This document shows positions 1 to 7,836 of a stretch of 26,446 bases of DNA, piece after piece. The DNA lies in IMG/VR virus record IMGVR_UViG_3300020191_001890, positions 1-26,446 of that record; one strand, written 5' to 3'. Position 1 is the stretch's first letter. Each line of letters starts with the position of its first letter. The position numbers and the translations under genes were made by a program. The notes beneath the pieces were generated by a model. That model was not told where the DNA came from. It ran no database searches and saw only the letters and a list, made by a program, of their open reading frames with translations. Source of the stretch: a virus.

Positions 1-472
1 TTTCACCTACTAATATGTGATCTAAAAAGTCTAAGTGTCTTAATACAATATCATAATTGATTACAGACGTTGAAGAAAAATCATACAAGTCATTTAATCT
101 TAATTGATATCTTACATCAAATAGGTTTAGATTACCTTTATCCGAAAAAGGAAAAATATTAATTACAGAAATAATACTTGAAGGCACTACAAGATAATTA
201 TTATCTTCATACCAAGTTGTAGATACAGAACTTTGAGTTGCTGTTTCACTTGAAGGATTAGTAGCCGAAAGTCTTGTTTTATCAGCAGCAGTTAACTTGT
301 ACTTTAAATATGTTCTTTTAATACCATCGTAGTGATATTGTTGAAAAAACTGTACTGCTTCATCTATTCTGTCTTCTAATTGGTCGTCATCTACGTTAAT
401 TTCAATGACTGGCTTACCTAATGCTCTTAAAGCATATTGTTTTAGTGATTCTCTTGTAGCTGGTTCTGCCAT
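1..472 (-). CDS. T4-like neck protein, gp13-type (partial, C-terminus outside window)
   Basis: The frame is open from the ATG at 472 to the window edge, giving 157 codons and no stop. The protein begins MAEPATRESLKQYALRALGK, followed by a conserved stretch with VIEINVDDDQLEDRIDEA and then QFFQQYHYDG. I recognise this pattern from a structural protein of marine T4-like phages that is usually annotated as neck protein gp13, a part of the head-tail connector. The assignment rests on memory of the family, not on a search; another neck or baseplate protein such as gp14 is possible. An exact late promoter octamer (497-504) lies 24 bases upstream, fitting late expression. The next late genes should lie to the left, outside the window. 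Confidence 0.6.
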   Translation of the reverse strand, partial: MAEPATRESLKQYALRALGKPVIEINVDDDQLEDRIDEAVQFFQQYHYDGIKRTYLKYKLTAADKTRLSATNPSSETATQSSVSTTWYEDNNYLVVPSSIISVINIFPFSDKGNLNLFDVRYQLRLNDLYDFSSTSVINYDIVLRHLDFLDHILVGE

Positions 473-496
473 AGTATTCCTTTATAATTCTATGTA

Positions 497-504
497 TATT
501 TATA
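497..504 (-). promoter_or_regulatory. T4-type late promoter TATAAATA
   Basis: The exact octamer TATAAATA reads on the minus strand in the short gap between the neck gene (ATG at 472) and the divergent sulfotransferase-like gene (ATG at 528). In T4-like phages this octamer is recognised by the gp55 late sigma factor. The sequence and position are seen directly; activity is inferred. Confidence 0.7.
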
Positions 505-527
505 ATAGTTAACAACTAAATAATGCT

Positions 528-1145
528 ATGAAAGTGTTTTTAAATGGGTTACAAAGAACAGGCACCAACTACGTCTTAAAATTGTTTAGACAAAACTTAC
601 CTAACGTAGAATTTAAAGACGACACTCATCATCCTTATTATCATAAACATAATTTATATAATTTTAAAAATCCTTTTACAGACAAATATCCAGATAAAAT
701 ACTCACCATTATAAAACACCCTTATAGTTGGGTAGAAAGTATTTGTTTTCGTAATTGTGTAGATATTAAAAGATGGTTTCCTAATTATTACCTACATAAT
801 ACACAAGATTACTGTGGTCCATTTCAGATCAATTTAAAAAATCTATGTAAATTATACTATGACTTTTATGATACATGGTTAAAAACACAACAAATTACTT
901 TAATACAATATGAAAGAACATTAACTCAAAAAGATATACAAAGAGAAATATTTAAACTCTTTAACATTAAACCTAAACAAATAACATTACCTAAGACAAT
1001 ACCTCAATCCGATGACTTTGTGTATGAAAGAAAAGAAATCTACCGTAACTATAGAACACAACATCTAAATGATTCTCAAAAACAAATTATTAAAGAGTGT
1101 TTATCAAAAGATTTTCTTAATCGTATTAAATATAGATTATCTTAA
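528..1145 (+). CDS. Sulfotransferase-like protein
   Basis: This 205-residue protein starts MKVFLNGLQRTGTNYVLKLF. Residues 7-19 resemble the 5'-phosphosulfate-binding loop of PAPS-dependent sulfotransferases (the RSGTxY/F type of P-loop), and IIKHPYSWVESICFR at 61-75 resembles the 3'-phosphate-binding motif with its Arg/Lys-x-Pro and Ser. The family transfers sulfate from PAPS to sugars or other hydroxyls; the substrate here is unknown. It is one of only two plus-strand genes in the window and converges on the epimerase gene with a 9-base tail-to-tail overlap. No Shine-Dalgarno sequence precedes the ATG; instead CTAAATA lies five bases upstream. A short P-loop kinase-like protein is the alternative. 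Confidence 0.6.
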   Translation: MKVFLNGLQRTGTNYVLKLFRQNLPNVEFKDDTHHPYYHKHNLYNFKNPFTDKYPDKILTIIKHPYSWVESICFRNCVDIKRWFPNYYLHNTQDYCGPFQINLKNLCKLYYDFYDTWLKTQQITLIQYERTLTQKDIQREIFKLFNIKPKQITLPKTIPQSDDFVYERKEIYRNYRTQHLNDSQKQIIKECLSKDFLNRIKYRLS

Positions 1146-2039
1146 TCTTTCTTTTAACCAATCCTCTATATTAATAGTAGGATTATAACCTAATATAGTT
1201 TTTGCTTTATCTATATTTGCAAGTGTTGCTCTTGCCTCACCTTTTCTAGGCGGTATGTATGTAGTAGTATGATTATACATTTTTGCTAATTCATTAATAG
1301 AATAATTTTGCCCTCTACCAATATTAAATACAGTACCAAAATATTTTTTGTCAATTTCTTTAGTTGCAGCCAATATATTTGCTTGAACAGCATCTTCTAC
1401 GTTTGTAAAATCTCTAGTTTGTTCTCCATCACCTACGATTGTAAGAGGTTCATTATTTCTCATTTGTCTTTCAAAGATACCGACAACGGTACTATATTGC
1501 CCTTTCATAGGTTGTTTATCACCATAAATATTAAAATATCTAAACACAATTGTTTCTAAATCAAATAAATTACTATACATTTTACAAAGTTTTTCACCAG
1601 TAACTTTTCCTACAGAATAAGGATTTAAACAATCATCAGGTTGATCTTCTACATTCGGTGTAGAATTTAATCCATAACCTGATGATGTAGATGAATAAAC
1701 AACTCGTTTAACACCCATTTCTCTTGCGGCTTGTAGAACTGAACAAGTGCCCATAACATTTGCATATATTGATTTTAATGGATTGATGATAGACGGTTGT
1801 ATTCTTGCTTCAGCGGCTAAATGAAATACTACATCTACATCTTTAAAGTGTGGTTTGATTTGCTCAAAATTTATTATATCTAAATTTAAATTTTCAGCAT
1901 CATCATTGTAGTAAAATTGTTCTGCTGATTCTGCACTCTCATTATCTATTACAGTAACTTTATGATTTGTATGAATTAACTTATCCACTAAGTTTGATCC
2001 TATAAATCCAGCCCCGCCTGTTACCAATACTTTTTTCAT
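1137..2039 (-). CDS. NAD-dependent sugar-nucleotide epimerase/dehydratase (extended SDR)
   Basis: This 300-residue protein has a near-complete extended short-chain dehydrogenase plan. The NAD-binding loop TGGAGFIG is at residues 7-14, FHLAAEA at 72-78, a Ser/Thr-rich SSTSSGYG at 116-123, and the catalytic pair Tyr141/Lys145 in YSVGK. RYFNIYG and GDGEQTRDF further on are typical of UDP-glucose, UDP-GlcNAc or UDP-uronate 4-epimerases and dTDP-glucose 4,6-dehydratases. It would supply an activated sugar for the glycosyltransferase genes next to it. Exact substrate is not decidable; the GxGxQTRDF region favours a 4-epimerase. A late promoter octamer lies 32 bases upstream of the ATG. Confidence 0.88.
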   Translation of the reverse strand: MKKVLVTGGAGFIGSNLVDKLIHTNHKVTVIDNESAESAEQFYYNDDAENLNLDIINFEQIKPHFKDVDVVFHLAAEARIQPSIINPLKSIYANVMGTCSVLQAAREMGVKRVVYSSTSSGYGLNSTPNVEDQPDDCLNPYSVGKVTGEKLCKMYSNLFDLETIVFRYFNIYGDKQPMKGQYSTVVGIFERQMRNNEPLTIVGDGEQTRDFTNVEDAVQANILAATKEIDKKYFGTVFNIGRGQNYSINELAKMYNHTTTYIPPRKGEARATLANIDKAKTILGYNPTINIEDWLKERLR

Positions 2040-2069
2040 ATTTTATTCACTATTAAACTTTTAATAATT

Positions 2070-2753
2070 TTATTTATACATTTTGTATTCTATATTTTCA
2101 TCATAATTACCATTGATTGATATCGTAAATGTAAAATTATGAGTATTTCCATTTTGTTGGTTTAAACCATATTTTCCTATATTTTCAGACCGAGTAGAAG
2201 AAGGATATAAACACATAATATTATTATTTTTAACATAATTGGTAATATTCATATCCCAAGTTCTATTCCATTTAATATTTTTTTTGAGACTATTCCATAT
2301 TGTCTTATTAACTGACCATACCCATGGAGTAAACCAATTACATTCAAAAATATTTTCTTGTACACTTAAATCAAACTTATGTGAAAATGCACAAGTTATT
2401 AAATTCAAATCATATGTCTGATAAAAATATTTTAATGTGTCATTAGCAATAAGTACATCTTCTTCTATACACACAACTTGATCATAGCCTAGACTAAAAA
2501 TTCTATCTATCCCATCTCTATGATTTGCACCACAACCTAAATGTGTGTCATTAATTTTTATTGTATCAGAAGTTAAAGGATAATTAATATTTTTTAAAAA
2601 TTTGGTAGCAATTTTAATAACATTATTATTACGAGAATCAAAATTAAAAAACAAATCATATTTTTCTAAATATAAAGTTTTAGAAACAGAATCTAATACT
2701 TGTTGAAAATATTCAGGTCTATTATATACTATGAATACAATTGCTGATTTCAC
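2070..2753 (-). CDS. GT-A fold glycosyltransferase-like protein (GTG start)
   Basis: This 227-residue protein begins KSAIVFIVYNRPEYFQQVL after a GTG start. The opening is the first strand of GT-A glycosyltransferases. HLGCGANHRDGIDRIF (71-86) followed by CIEEDVLIANDTLKYF (95-110) resembles the nucleotide/metal-binding region of the GT2/GT13-like group, in which EED acts as a DxD-type motif. The GTG at 2753 overlaps the TGA stop of the 24-codon methyltransferase remnant and has no clear Shine-Dalgarno sequence, so translation probably depends on reading through that remnant ORF. Donor and acceptor are unknown. Confidence 0.68.
   Translation of the reverse strand: MKSAIVFIVYNRPEYFQQVLDSVSKTLYLEKYDLFFNFDSRNNNVIKIATKFLKNINYPLTSDTIKINDTHLGCGANHRDGIDRIFSLGYDQVVCIEEDVLIANDTLKYFYQTYDLNLITCAFSHKFDLSVQENIFECNWFTPWVWSVNKTIWNSLKKNIKWNRTWDMNITNYVKNNNIMCLYPSSTRSENIGKYGLNQQNGNTHNFTFTISINGNYDENIEYKMYK
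2071..2078 (-). promoter_or_regulatory. T4-type late promoter TATAAATA
   Basis: An exact TATAAATA on the minus strand starts immediately after the stop codon of the glycosyltransferase gene ending at 2070, and 32 bases before the epimerase ATG at 2039. The position fits a late promoter for the epimerase gene. Confidence 0.65.
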
Positions 2754-2824
2754 TTACGAATAATATCTTTATCTGATGAAACATAATGTTGACCACAACC
2801 TATATCTACAAATTTATATTTCAT
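2750..2824 (-). pseudogene. Truncated duplicate of the FkbM methyltransferase N-terminus
   Basis: A 24-codon ORF from the ATG at 2824 to the TGA at 2750-2752 reads MKYKFVDIGCGQHYVSSDKD then IIRK. Its first 18 residues match the start of the FkbM-type methyltransferase at 4261 (MKYKFIDIGCGCNSVSSD) at 14 positions. The rest of the methyltransferase is absent, and the stop overlaps the GTG start of the next glycosyltransferase. It is therefore a broken copy left by duplication or gene replacement, possibly kept as a leader peptide that couples translation to the following gene. Confidence 0.75.
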
Positions 2825-2828
2825 AAAA

Positions 2829-3617
2829 TTAATTTTTAGTTTTTAAATAATTAAAATATTCTTCAGTCATGTAAAAACTATCCTCAAACCCATTTACTTT
2901 ATCTTTTAGTTCTACATTAAGAAATCGTCCTTCAGTATGTCCAATAGTTTCCAAACAATTTTTATCACCATATACAGCCAATACTGTATGACTCATATCA
3001 CTATAATAATAATGGTCTTCTGTACCCCATGTATTAATTTTTTTACCAGAATATTTTTTTAATATAGGAAGCATATCTTTTCTATATATATCAAGCCTAA
3101 TTAAATTTGGTTGATTAGATGGATTTTTAGTAGTACAGTAATTTAAAAACTTACCTTTAACTTCTTGGTAACAATTATATTTTTCTATTCGTTGATCAAA
3201 ATTTTTAAAATTAGATTGTACATTAAATCGTAAGTGATGTATATTATCATATATCATTTGTTTCATACAGGTATGTAAATTGTGTTGAATTCTATCTTTA
3301 AAAAAAATGAAGTCATGTTCTAACATAAAATTAAACATAGAATTTGAACTCTCAACAGCATCTACAAACGCATCATAGTAACTATTCATTATTTTTATAT
3401 TATAAGGGTTTATATATTCTTTTATTTTTGATGTATATTCCTTTAACACTTTATTGTCATTTAAAGGATACCTGTCAATATAAACACAAGTTGGCCTAAT
3501 ATCAGAATATTCACTAAAAGTATTTCTAAATGAATTAAATGTTTCAAATATTGTTTGTTTTTCTCTTATAATATTAGTGAGATTAGTGAACATATATAAA
3601 TTTAATGAGGGTTTCAT
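2829..3617 (-). CDS. Probable glycosyltransferase of GT-A type
   Basis: This 262-residue protein has FMLEHDFIFFKD at 97-108, where EHD sits like a DxD nucleotide-sugar-binding motif. Near residues 196-207 is TWGTEDHYYYSD, which resembles the acidic catalytic/acceptor region of GT-A enzymes. The N-terminal LNLYMFTNLTN fits a first beta strand. Similarity to a named family is weak, so the call leans on these two motifs and on context: the start overlaps the methyltransferase stop by four bases (ATGA), in a run of glycosyltransferase genes. Substrates cannot be read from the sequence. Confidence 0.5.
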   Translation of the reverse strand: MKPSLNLYMFTNLTNIIREKQTIFETFNSFRNTFSEYSDIRPTCVYIDRYPLNDNKVLKEYTSKIKEYINPYNIKIMNSYYDAFVDAVESSNSMFNFMLEHDFIFFKDRIQHNLHTCMKQMIYDNIHHLRFNVQSNFKNFDQRIEKYNCYQEVKGKFLNYCTTKNPSNQPNLIRLDIYRKDMLPILKKYSGKKINTWGTEDHYYYSDMSHTVLAVYGDKNCLETIGHTEGRFLNVELKDKVNGFEDSFYMTEEYFNYLKTKN

Positions 3618-4261
3618 TGTTTTACCATTACTATATCAGAATCCCAATTAGAAATAATATGAGAGGCACTAAATCCAAACTTAGAACATATCTCATCTTT
3701 TAGCCTATCTAATTCTTCATTATTTCCAAATTCTTTTACATATTCAAATATAATTCTTTCATTTACTTTCAATTTTTCAGAATCCATAAGTTCTATTAGT
3801 TGAGATAAAACAATCGCTTCATATCCCTCCACATCTATTTTTATTTGGTCAACTTCCGTTATTTTATATTTTTTAATTAATGTATTAAGTGTAATTAACT
3901 TAACTAATCTTGGTTCAGTAGTGTTTTTATGAACTATTAAATCTGGATCACATAATGAAGATGTGCCACAATGCTGAATACCATGATTTTTCATATACCT
4001 AGACATTTTACTTTGATTTGAGTAAAGTTTATAAGGTATATATTCTATAATATCACCCTCAATAACTGTATTTAAATCTTTAAATCCATCATATTCACCA
4101 ACAGCCGCACATTCAACAAGCACTGTATCTGATTGAGGTAGTATCTTACAATATTCTTCTATTGGTTCAACAAGTAAACCTTTTACTTTTGTGCCAAAAA
4201 AATGATCATCAGACGATACTGAATTACAACCACATCCAATGTCTATAAATTTATATTTCAT
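3614..4261 (-). CDS. FkbM-family SAM-dependent methyltransferase
   Basis: This 215-residue protein has FIDIGCG (5-11) as the SAM-binding motif I, LLVEP (29-33) with the acidic residue that usually binds the ribose, and IKIDVEGYEAIVLSQL (140-155), the hallmark of FkbM-type O-methyltransferases. Such enzymes in phage and bacterial glycan clusters usually methylate sugar hydroxyls. Start and stop overlap the flanking glycosyltransferase genes as ATGA, so the three genes should be co-translated. A truncated copy of its 5' end lies at 2750-2824. A protein or lipid substrate is possible, but the context favours a glycan. Confidence 0.85.
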   Translation of the reverse strand: MKYKFIDIGCGCNSVSSDDHFFGTKVKGLLVEPIEEYCKILPQSDTVLVECAAVGEYDGFKDLNTVIEGDIIEYIPYKLYSNQSKMSRYMKNHGIQHCGTSSLCDPDLIVHKNTTEPRLVKLITLNTLIKKYKITEVDQIKIDVEGYEAIVLSQLIELMDSEKLKVNERIIFEYVKEFGNNEELDRLKDEICSKFGFSASHIISNWDSDIVMVKQ

Positions 4262-5073
4262 AAATTTTTAAACTCGTTTCTTAACATTTCGATTACACTT
4301 CTATCTTTAACAAAAATAGAGTCTGGTTCTTCACCATTTAAAAAAATATTTTTAACACATACGTTTTTTGATAAACTTCTTTTTCTGATAACCTGTGTAA
4401 ATTCATTATTAATATGAAAAACACAATTATTATAATCAAAATCTATACAATATCCTTGTTGATATATTCTATAACTTAATTCATGGTCTTCAGCTGATTT
4501 CCAGTTTTTTAAATCTAAGTTTTTATTTTTTACTCCTCCATAATACTTTAAGGTTTCATCAAATTTAAATTTTTTAAAAAAATCTCGCTTAGTAACAAAA
4601 AATGTAGAACAAAAATATAATCTTTTATCATATTTATCGTGTTCATAATCAACCATTGTATGTATAGTATCGTTAATAATTGACCTATCCCAATACCTGC
4701 CACCATTTGGTAATAAAATTTTATTAGTTAAAAAATTCCAATCATTATTATTATTGTATTCTAAAAACTTATTTAACCAATTTTTTGGCATCAAAACATC
4801 ATCATCACAATAAACCACTATTTCAGTATTACATTTTTCGATTATTTTATTTCTTAATTTACCCACAAATCCATTATTAGCTTCCTCTTTAAAATTATGC
4901 AAAAAAATGTTCTCGTCTTTTAAAAATGAAAATTTTGAAATATTTCCTCCTATATGGATATCGCATTTATAATTTGTTACATTTTGAATAGATTTGATTG
5001 TTTTTTTTGTTAAATCGTATCGCTTACCATTAGTAGCTATTGCAAAGGAAATGTTATTATATATATCTTTCAT
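4258..5073 (-). CDS. Family 2 glycosyltransferase (GT-A)
   Basis: This 271-residue protein starts with a GT2-like strand (ISFAIATNGKRYDLTKKTI, 8-26). VVYCDDDVLMPKNWL at 86-100 carries the DxD-type metal-binding site, and WKSAEDHELSYRIYQQGY at 191-208 supplies the ED motif of the catalytic base region. The order and spacing fit inverting GT2 enzymes, slightly compact. The ATG is preceded by AAGAGAA, an acceptable Shine-Dalgarno. The stop overlaps the methyltransferase start. It probably adds a sugar to a glycan on virion protein or host surface; the specific linkage is not predictable. Confidence 0.82.
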   Translation of the reverse strand: MKDIYNNISFAIATNGKRYDLTKKTIKSIQNVTNYKCDIHIGGNISKFSFLKDENIFLHNFKEEANNGFVGKLRNKIIEKCNTEIVVYCDDDVLMPKNWLNKFLEYNNNNDWNFLTNKILLPNGGRYWDRSIINDTIHTMVDYEHDKYDKRLYFCSTFFVTKRDFFKKFKFDETLKYYGGVKNKNLDLKNWKSAEDHELSYRIYQQGYCIDFDYNNCVFHINNEFTQVIRKRSLSKNVCVKNIFLNGEEPDSIFVKDRSVIEMLRNEFKNL

Positions 5074-5090
5074 TTCTCTTAATTTTTCCT

Positions 5091-6623
5091 TTAACTTTTT
5101 GATTTTAATCGTCTTAATTTTTCAAGTTTATTAAAAAGTCTTTTTCGTTTTTCTTGTTTTTCTTTTTTATTGCCAAAAAGTGTGTTTTCAAGTTTAGTTA
5201 AAATGTCATCTCTGCTTTTAATTAATTCAAATCCTTTATATTGATTTTTACCTGTCCAACCTATATTATGCACAAATCTTTTTTTAATTTCTGGATGTAA
5301 AAATGTTAAAGATGGATCAGATTGAATACCACCTTTACCAAAATTCTCATTTAAATTAAAATAATCTAATTTAGATGTAATAAGAGATTTTGAAACAATA
5401 AAACCATCATAAGGTTCACTCATTTTTATAACATTATCTATTTTATAATTTTCTTTAAAGTGTTTATTAAATATCTTTGTATTAGGGTGATTGCCATCAA
5501 ATATTAATATACCACTTTCCACATGATTTAAGTCCTGTGCGTGTTCTAATTGACAAGCCATAAATTTGTCTTGTAAAATGTTTTTAGGAAATTCCGTAAA
5601 ATTCTCATTTTGATATACACAATCACCATCCAACCATATAAGATAATTATTGTTATGTTTGTCTAATACGTCTTGTATAACAAATCCTTTATGACTAAAA
5701 CGAACACACATTGTTTTTACATAATCAGTGTGCTTGTTTTTTTCTAAGTATTCTTTTTTCCATTGTTCATGCTGAGGTATTTCTTTTTTAAAATCAACCC
5801 ATTGTATATTAGAATGATTTTGTTTTGGAGTAAAACCTTCGTAGTATATTTTTGCTCTAAATTTATTATAATAATTAGCAACTTTAGTAAAACTATCTAC
5901 CCATGTTTTACCATAAAGGTCATAACCATTTTTATTAAATGTTGTAAAAAATAAAATATCGTTTGATTGTTGTCTTTCTTCTATCATTAACTTTTCTCTT
6001 TTTCTCCATGATTCATAATCTTTTTGATCATCTAAACTAGCCATAGTATGTATAATATATTTATCTTGTCTGACTTTACTATCTAATATAAAATCAACTT
6101 CATCATTAGGAATATAATTTGTGCCTATGACTTTATAATAATCTCGTACAGATTGGTGTAGGCCGTGCATTCCCCACGATTGTGATTCTTTTTTATTAAT
6201 ATTACCTGTTTCTGATAACATACGATCAATGGCCATTTTGATAACAGGATGTTTAGGTACGGCACCAAAAAAATAATTACCTATGTTATTAATTTCTCGT
6301 ATAAAAACAGCATCCACACCTGATTTGATAAAATAATTTAAATTCATTTTACAAGTGATATCTAAATCTGAATAATAACCACCATGTATATAAACAACAG
6401 CTAATCTCCAAAAATCAGCACGATTAATCGGTTGAGGAAGTTGATGATATTTTAAATGAACGTCTTGGCCAAAATGATTTAAAATAAAATCAGAACATTG
6501 CTGATCATCCATAAACTCTTTTTTAAGTTGAGGATTACTATAGTTCCAAGACTCTGATTGTTTTTTAAGTAAAGTTGGTAAAGTTTTAGTTTTCCAAGTT
6601 TGCCATAATATATTTGGTATCAT
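5091..6623 (-). CDS. Two-domain glycosyltransferase: GT32-like domain fused to a second GT-A-like domain
   Basis: This 510-residue protein has two glycosyltransferase-like halves. Residues 1-200 begin IPNILWQTWKTKTLP and contain NRADFWRLAVVYIHGGYYSD then LD at 67-88, the DXD sugar-binding motif of GT32/OCH1-like enzymes, with DLD at 86-88. From about 222 a second domain begins (ILFFTTFNKNGYDLYGKTWV) with YLIWLDGDCVY near 327-337, another DxD at 332-334. The C-terminal 30 residues are very rich in Lys and Arg and may bind nucleic acid or a membrane surface. Two activities in one chain suggest processive or alternating sugar addition, but the second domain may be non-catalytic. Confidence 0.78.
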   Translation of the reverse strand: MIPNILWQTWKTKTLPTLLKKQSESWNYSNPQLKKEFMDDQQCSDFILNHFGQDVHLKYHQLPQPINRADFWRLAVVYIHGGYYSDLDITCKMNLNYFIKSGVDAVFIREINNIGNYFFGAVPKHPVIKMAIDRMLSETGNINKKESQSWGMHGLHQSVRDYYKVIGTNYIPNDEVDFILDSKVRQDKYIIHTMASLDDQKDYESWRKREKLMIEERQQSNDILFFTTFNKNGYDLYGKTWVDSFTKVANYYNKFRAKIYYEGFTPKQNHSNIQWVDFKKEIPQHEQWKKEYLEKNKHTDYVKTMCVRFSHKGFVIQDVLDKHNNNYLIWLDGDCVYQNENFTEFPKNILQDKFMACQLEHAQDLNHVESGILIFDGNHPNTKIFNKHFKENYKIDNVIKMSEPYDGFIVSKSLITSKLDYFNLNENFGKGGIQSDPSLTFLHPEIKKRFVHNIGWTGKNQYKGFELIKSRDDILTKLENTLFGNKKEKQEKRKRLFNKLEKLRRLKSKS

Positions 6624-6635
6624 ATATCATACTAT

Positions 6636-6673
6636 TTAGTCAACAATTGAAAAGTTAGTCAACAATTGAAAAG
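6636..6673. repeat. Perfect 19-bp tandem duplication
   Basis: The 19 bases at 6636-6654 (ttagtcaacaattgaaaag) are repeated exactly at 6655-6673. On the minus strand the duplicated unit encodes the last residues of the propeller gene and its TAA stop, so a second copy of the same coding end, including stop, follows the gene. This looks like a recent slippage or recombination scar at the border between the propeller genes and the glycosyltransferase genes. Confidence 0.9.
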
Positions 6674-7836
6674 ATGTCTTTTATATTTGGTGTTTCATAG
6701 ATATAGACATATCCAGCACCGTTACCACCACCATTTCCACTACGTGATATTAATATTTTACCGTCTCCTATGAAAACTTTATTACCAAAATTAGTACCAT
6801 TTGTTGATGTGGGTGTTATCTTTTTTAATTCGTTACCGTCAAGGTCAAAGATGTAAGCTGATTCATCATCTGACCCCACCACTATTCTACCAGAGCCTAC
6901 AGCAACTGATCGGCCAAATCTATCATAAGCAACACCATCGGAGGCCGTGATCTTGGACAATTGGGTACCATCTAGGTCAAAAATGTAAGCTGAGCCTGAA
7001 TCAGTACCATTGTCGTCATCATAAAGAGCCCCTACCACTATACGGCCATTACCTACAGCAACTGATTGGCCAAATTCATCACTAGAAGCACCATCTGAAG
7101 CTGTTATCTTGGCCAATTGGGTGCCATCTAGGTCAAAGATGTAGGCTGAGCCTGAAGAACCACCATTGTCGTCATCTCTCTCAGCCCCTACCACTATTCT
7201 ACCGTTACCTATAGCAACTGATCGGCCAAAGTAATCATTAGCAGCACCATCTGAAGGTGTGATTTTGGCTAATTGGGTTCCATCAAGGTCAAAGATGTAG
7301 GCTGAGCCTGAATCAGTACTATTGTCGTCATCTCTATAAGCCCCCACCACTATTCTACCAGAGCCTACAGCAACTGACCAGCCAAATTGATCATCAGCAG
7401 CACCATCTGAAGCGGTGATCTTGGCCAATTGGGTACCATCAAGGTTAAAGATGTAAGCTGCGCCTGATACAGCACCAATGTCGTTATTTCCATATACAGC
7501 CCCCACCACTATTCTTCCAGAGCCTACAGCAACTGATTTGCCAAATCTATCATTAGCAGCACCATCTGAAGCGGTGATCTTGGCTAATTGAGTGCCATCT
7601 AGGTCAAAGATGTAGGCTGAGCCTGATTCATCACCATTGTCGTCATCTCCTTCAGCCCCAACCACTATTCTACTGTTACCTATAGCAACTGAAGAGCCAA
7701 AGCTATCATTATATGCAGCATCTGAGGATTGTATTACAGTTTCATTTGAAGGGGTTGTCGTTAAATCTAAAGCACCTTCTGTTGAAAATAGGCCTGTTTT
7801 ATTGTCGTATTGTGAATATGTTGTTTTAAATGCCAT
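6655..7836 (-). CDS. FG-GAP seven-bladed beta-propeller protein, paralogue 1
   Basis: After a 45-residue unique N-terminus, this 393-residue protein contains seven consecutive repeats of about 52 residues on the pattern FGxSVAVGxGRIVVGA, then DDDNGxxSGSAYIFDLDGTQ, then LAKITASDGAxxDx. Seven repeats is the number of blades in integrin-alpha-type FG-GAP propellers, and DDDNG resembles their calcium-binding loop. Blade 6 lacks that loop and blade 7 is diverged, as expected at the closing blade. Variation concentrates at the same few loop positions in every blade. No signal peptide is seen. Its place behind the fibre genes suggests a virion-surface adhesin. The ATG has an AGGAT Shine-Dalgarno, and the gene begins four bases after paralogue 2 ends. 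Confidence 0.85.
   Translation of the reverse strand: MAFKTTYSQYDNKTGLFSTEGALDLTTTPSNETVIQSSDAAYNDSFGSSVAIGNSRIVVGAEGDDDNGDESGSAYIFDLDGTQLAKITASDGAANDRFGKSVAVGSGRIVVGAVYGNNDIGAVSGAAYIFNLDGTQLAKITASDGAADDQFGWSVAVGSGRIVVGAYRDDDNSTDSGSAYIFDLDGTQLAKITPSDGAANDYFGRSVAIGNGRIVVGAERDDDNGGSSGSAYIFDLDGTQLAKITASDGASSDEFGQSVAVGNGRIVVGALYDDDNGTDSGSAYIFDLDGTQLSKITASDGVAYDRFGRSVAVGSGRIVVGSDDESAYIFDLDGNELKKITPTSTNGTNFGNKVFIGDGKILISRSGNGGGNGAGYVYIYETPNIKDIFSIVD

Noticed and set aside
1137-1145. Bidirectional terminator between convergent genes
   Set aside because: The two genes overlap by nine bases and I see no GC-rich hairpin with a T-run there.
2750-2824. Frameshifted full-length methyltransferase
   Set aside because: No further methyltransferase motifs follow in any frame; the downstream sequence is a different gene with glycosyltransferase features.
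6636-6673. Terminator hairpin formed by the CAATTG elements of the tandem repeat
   Set aside because: The only complementary segments are short AT-rich palindromes; the predicted stem would be weak and has no proper T-tract.
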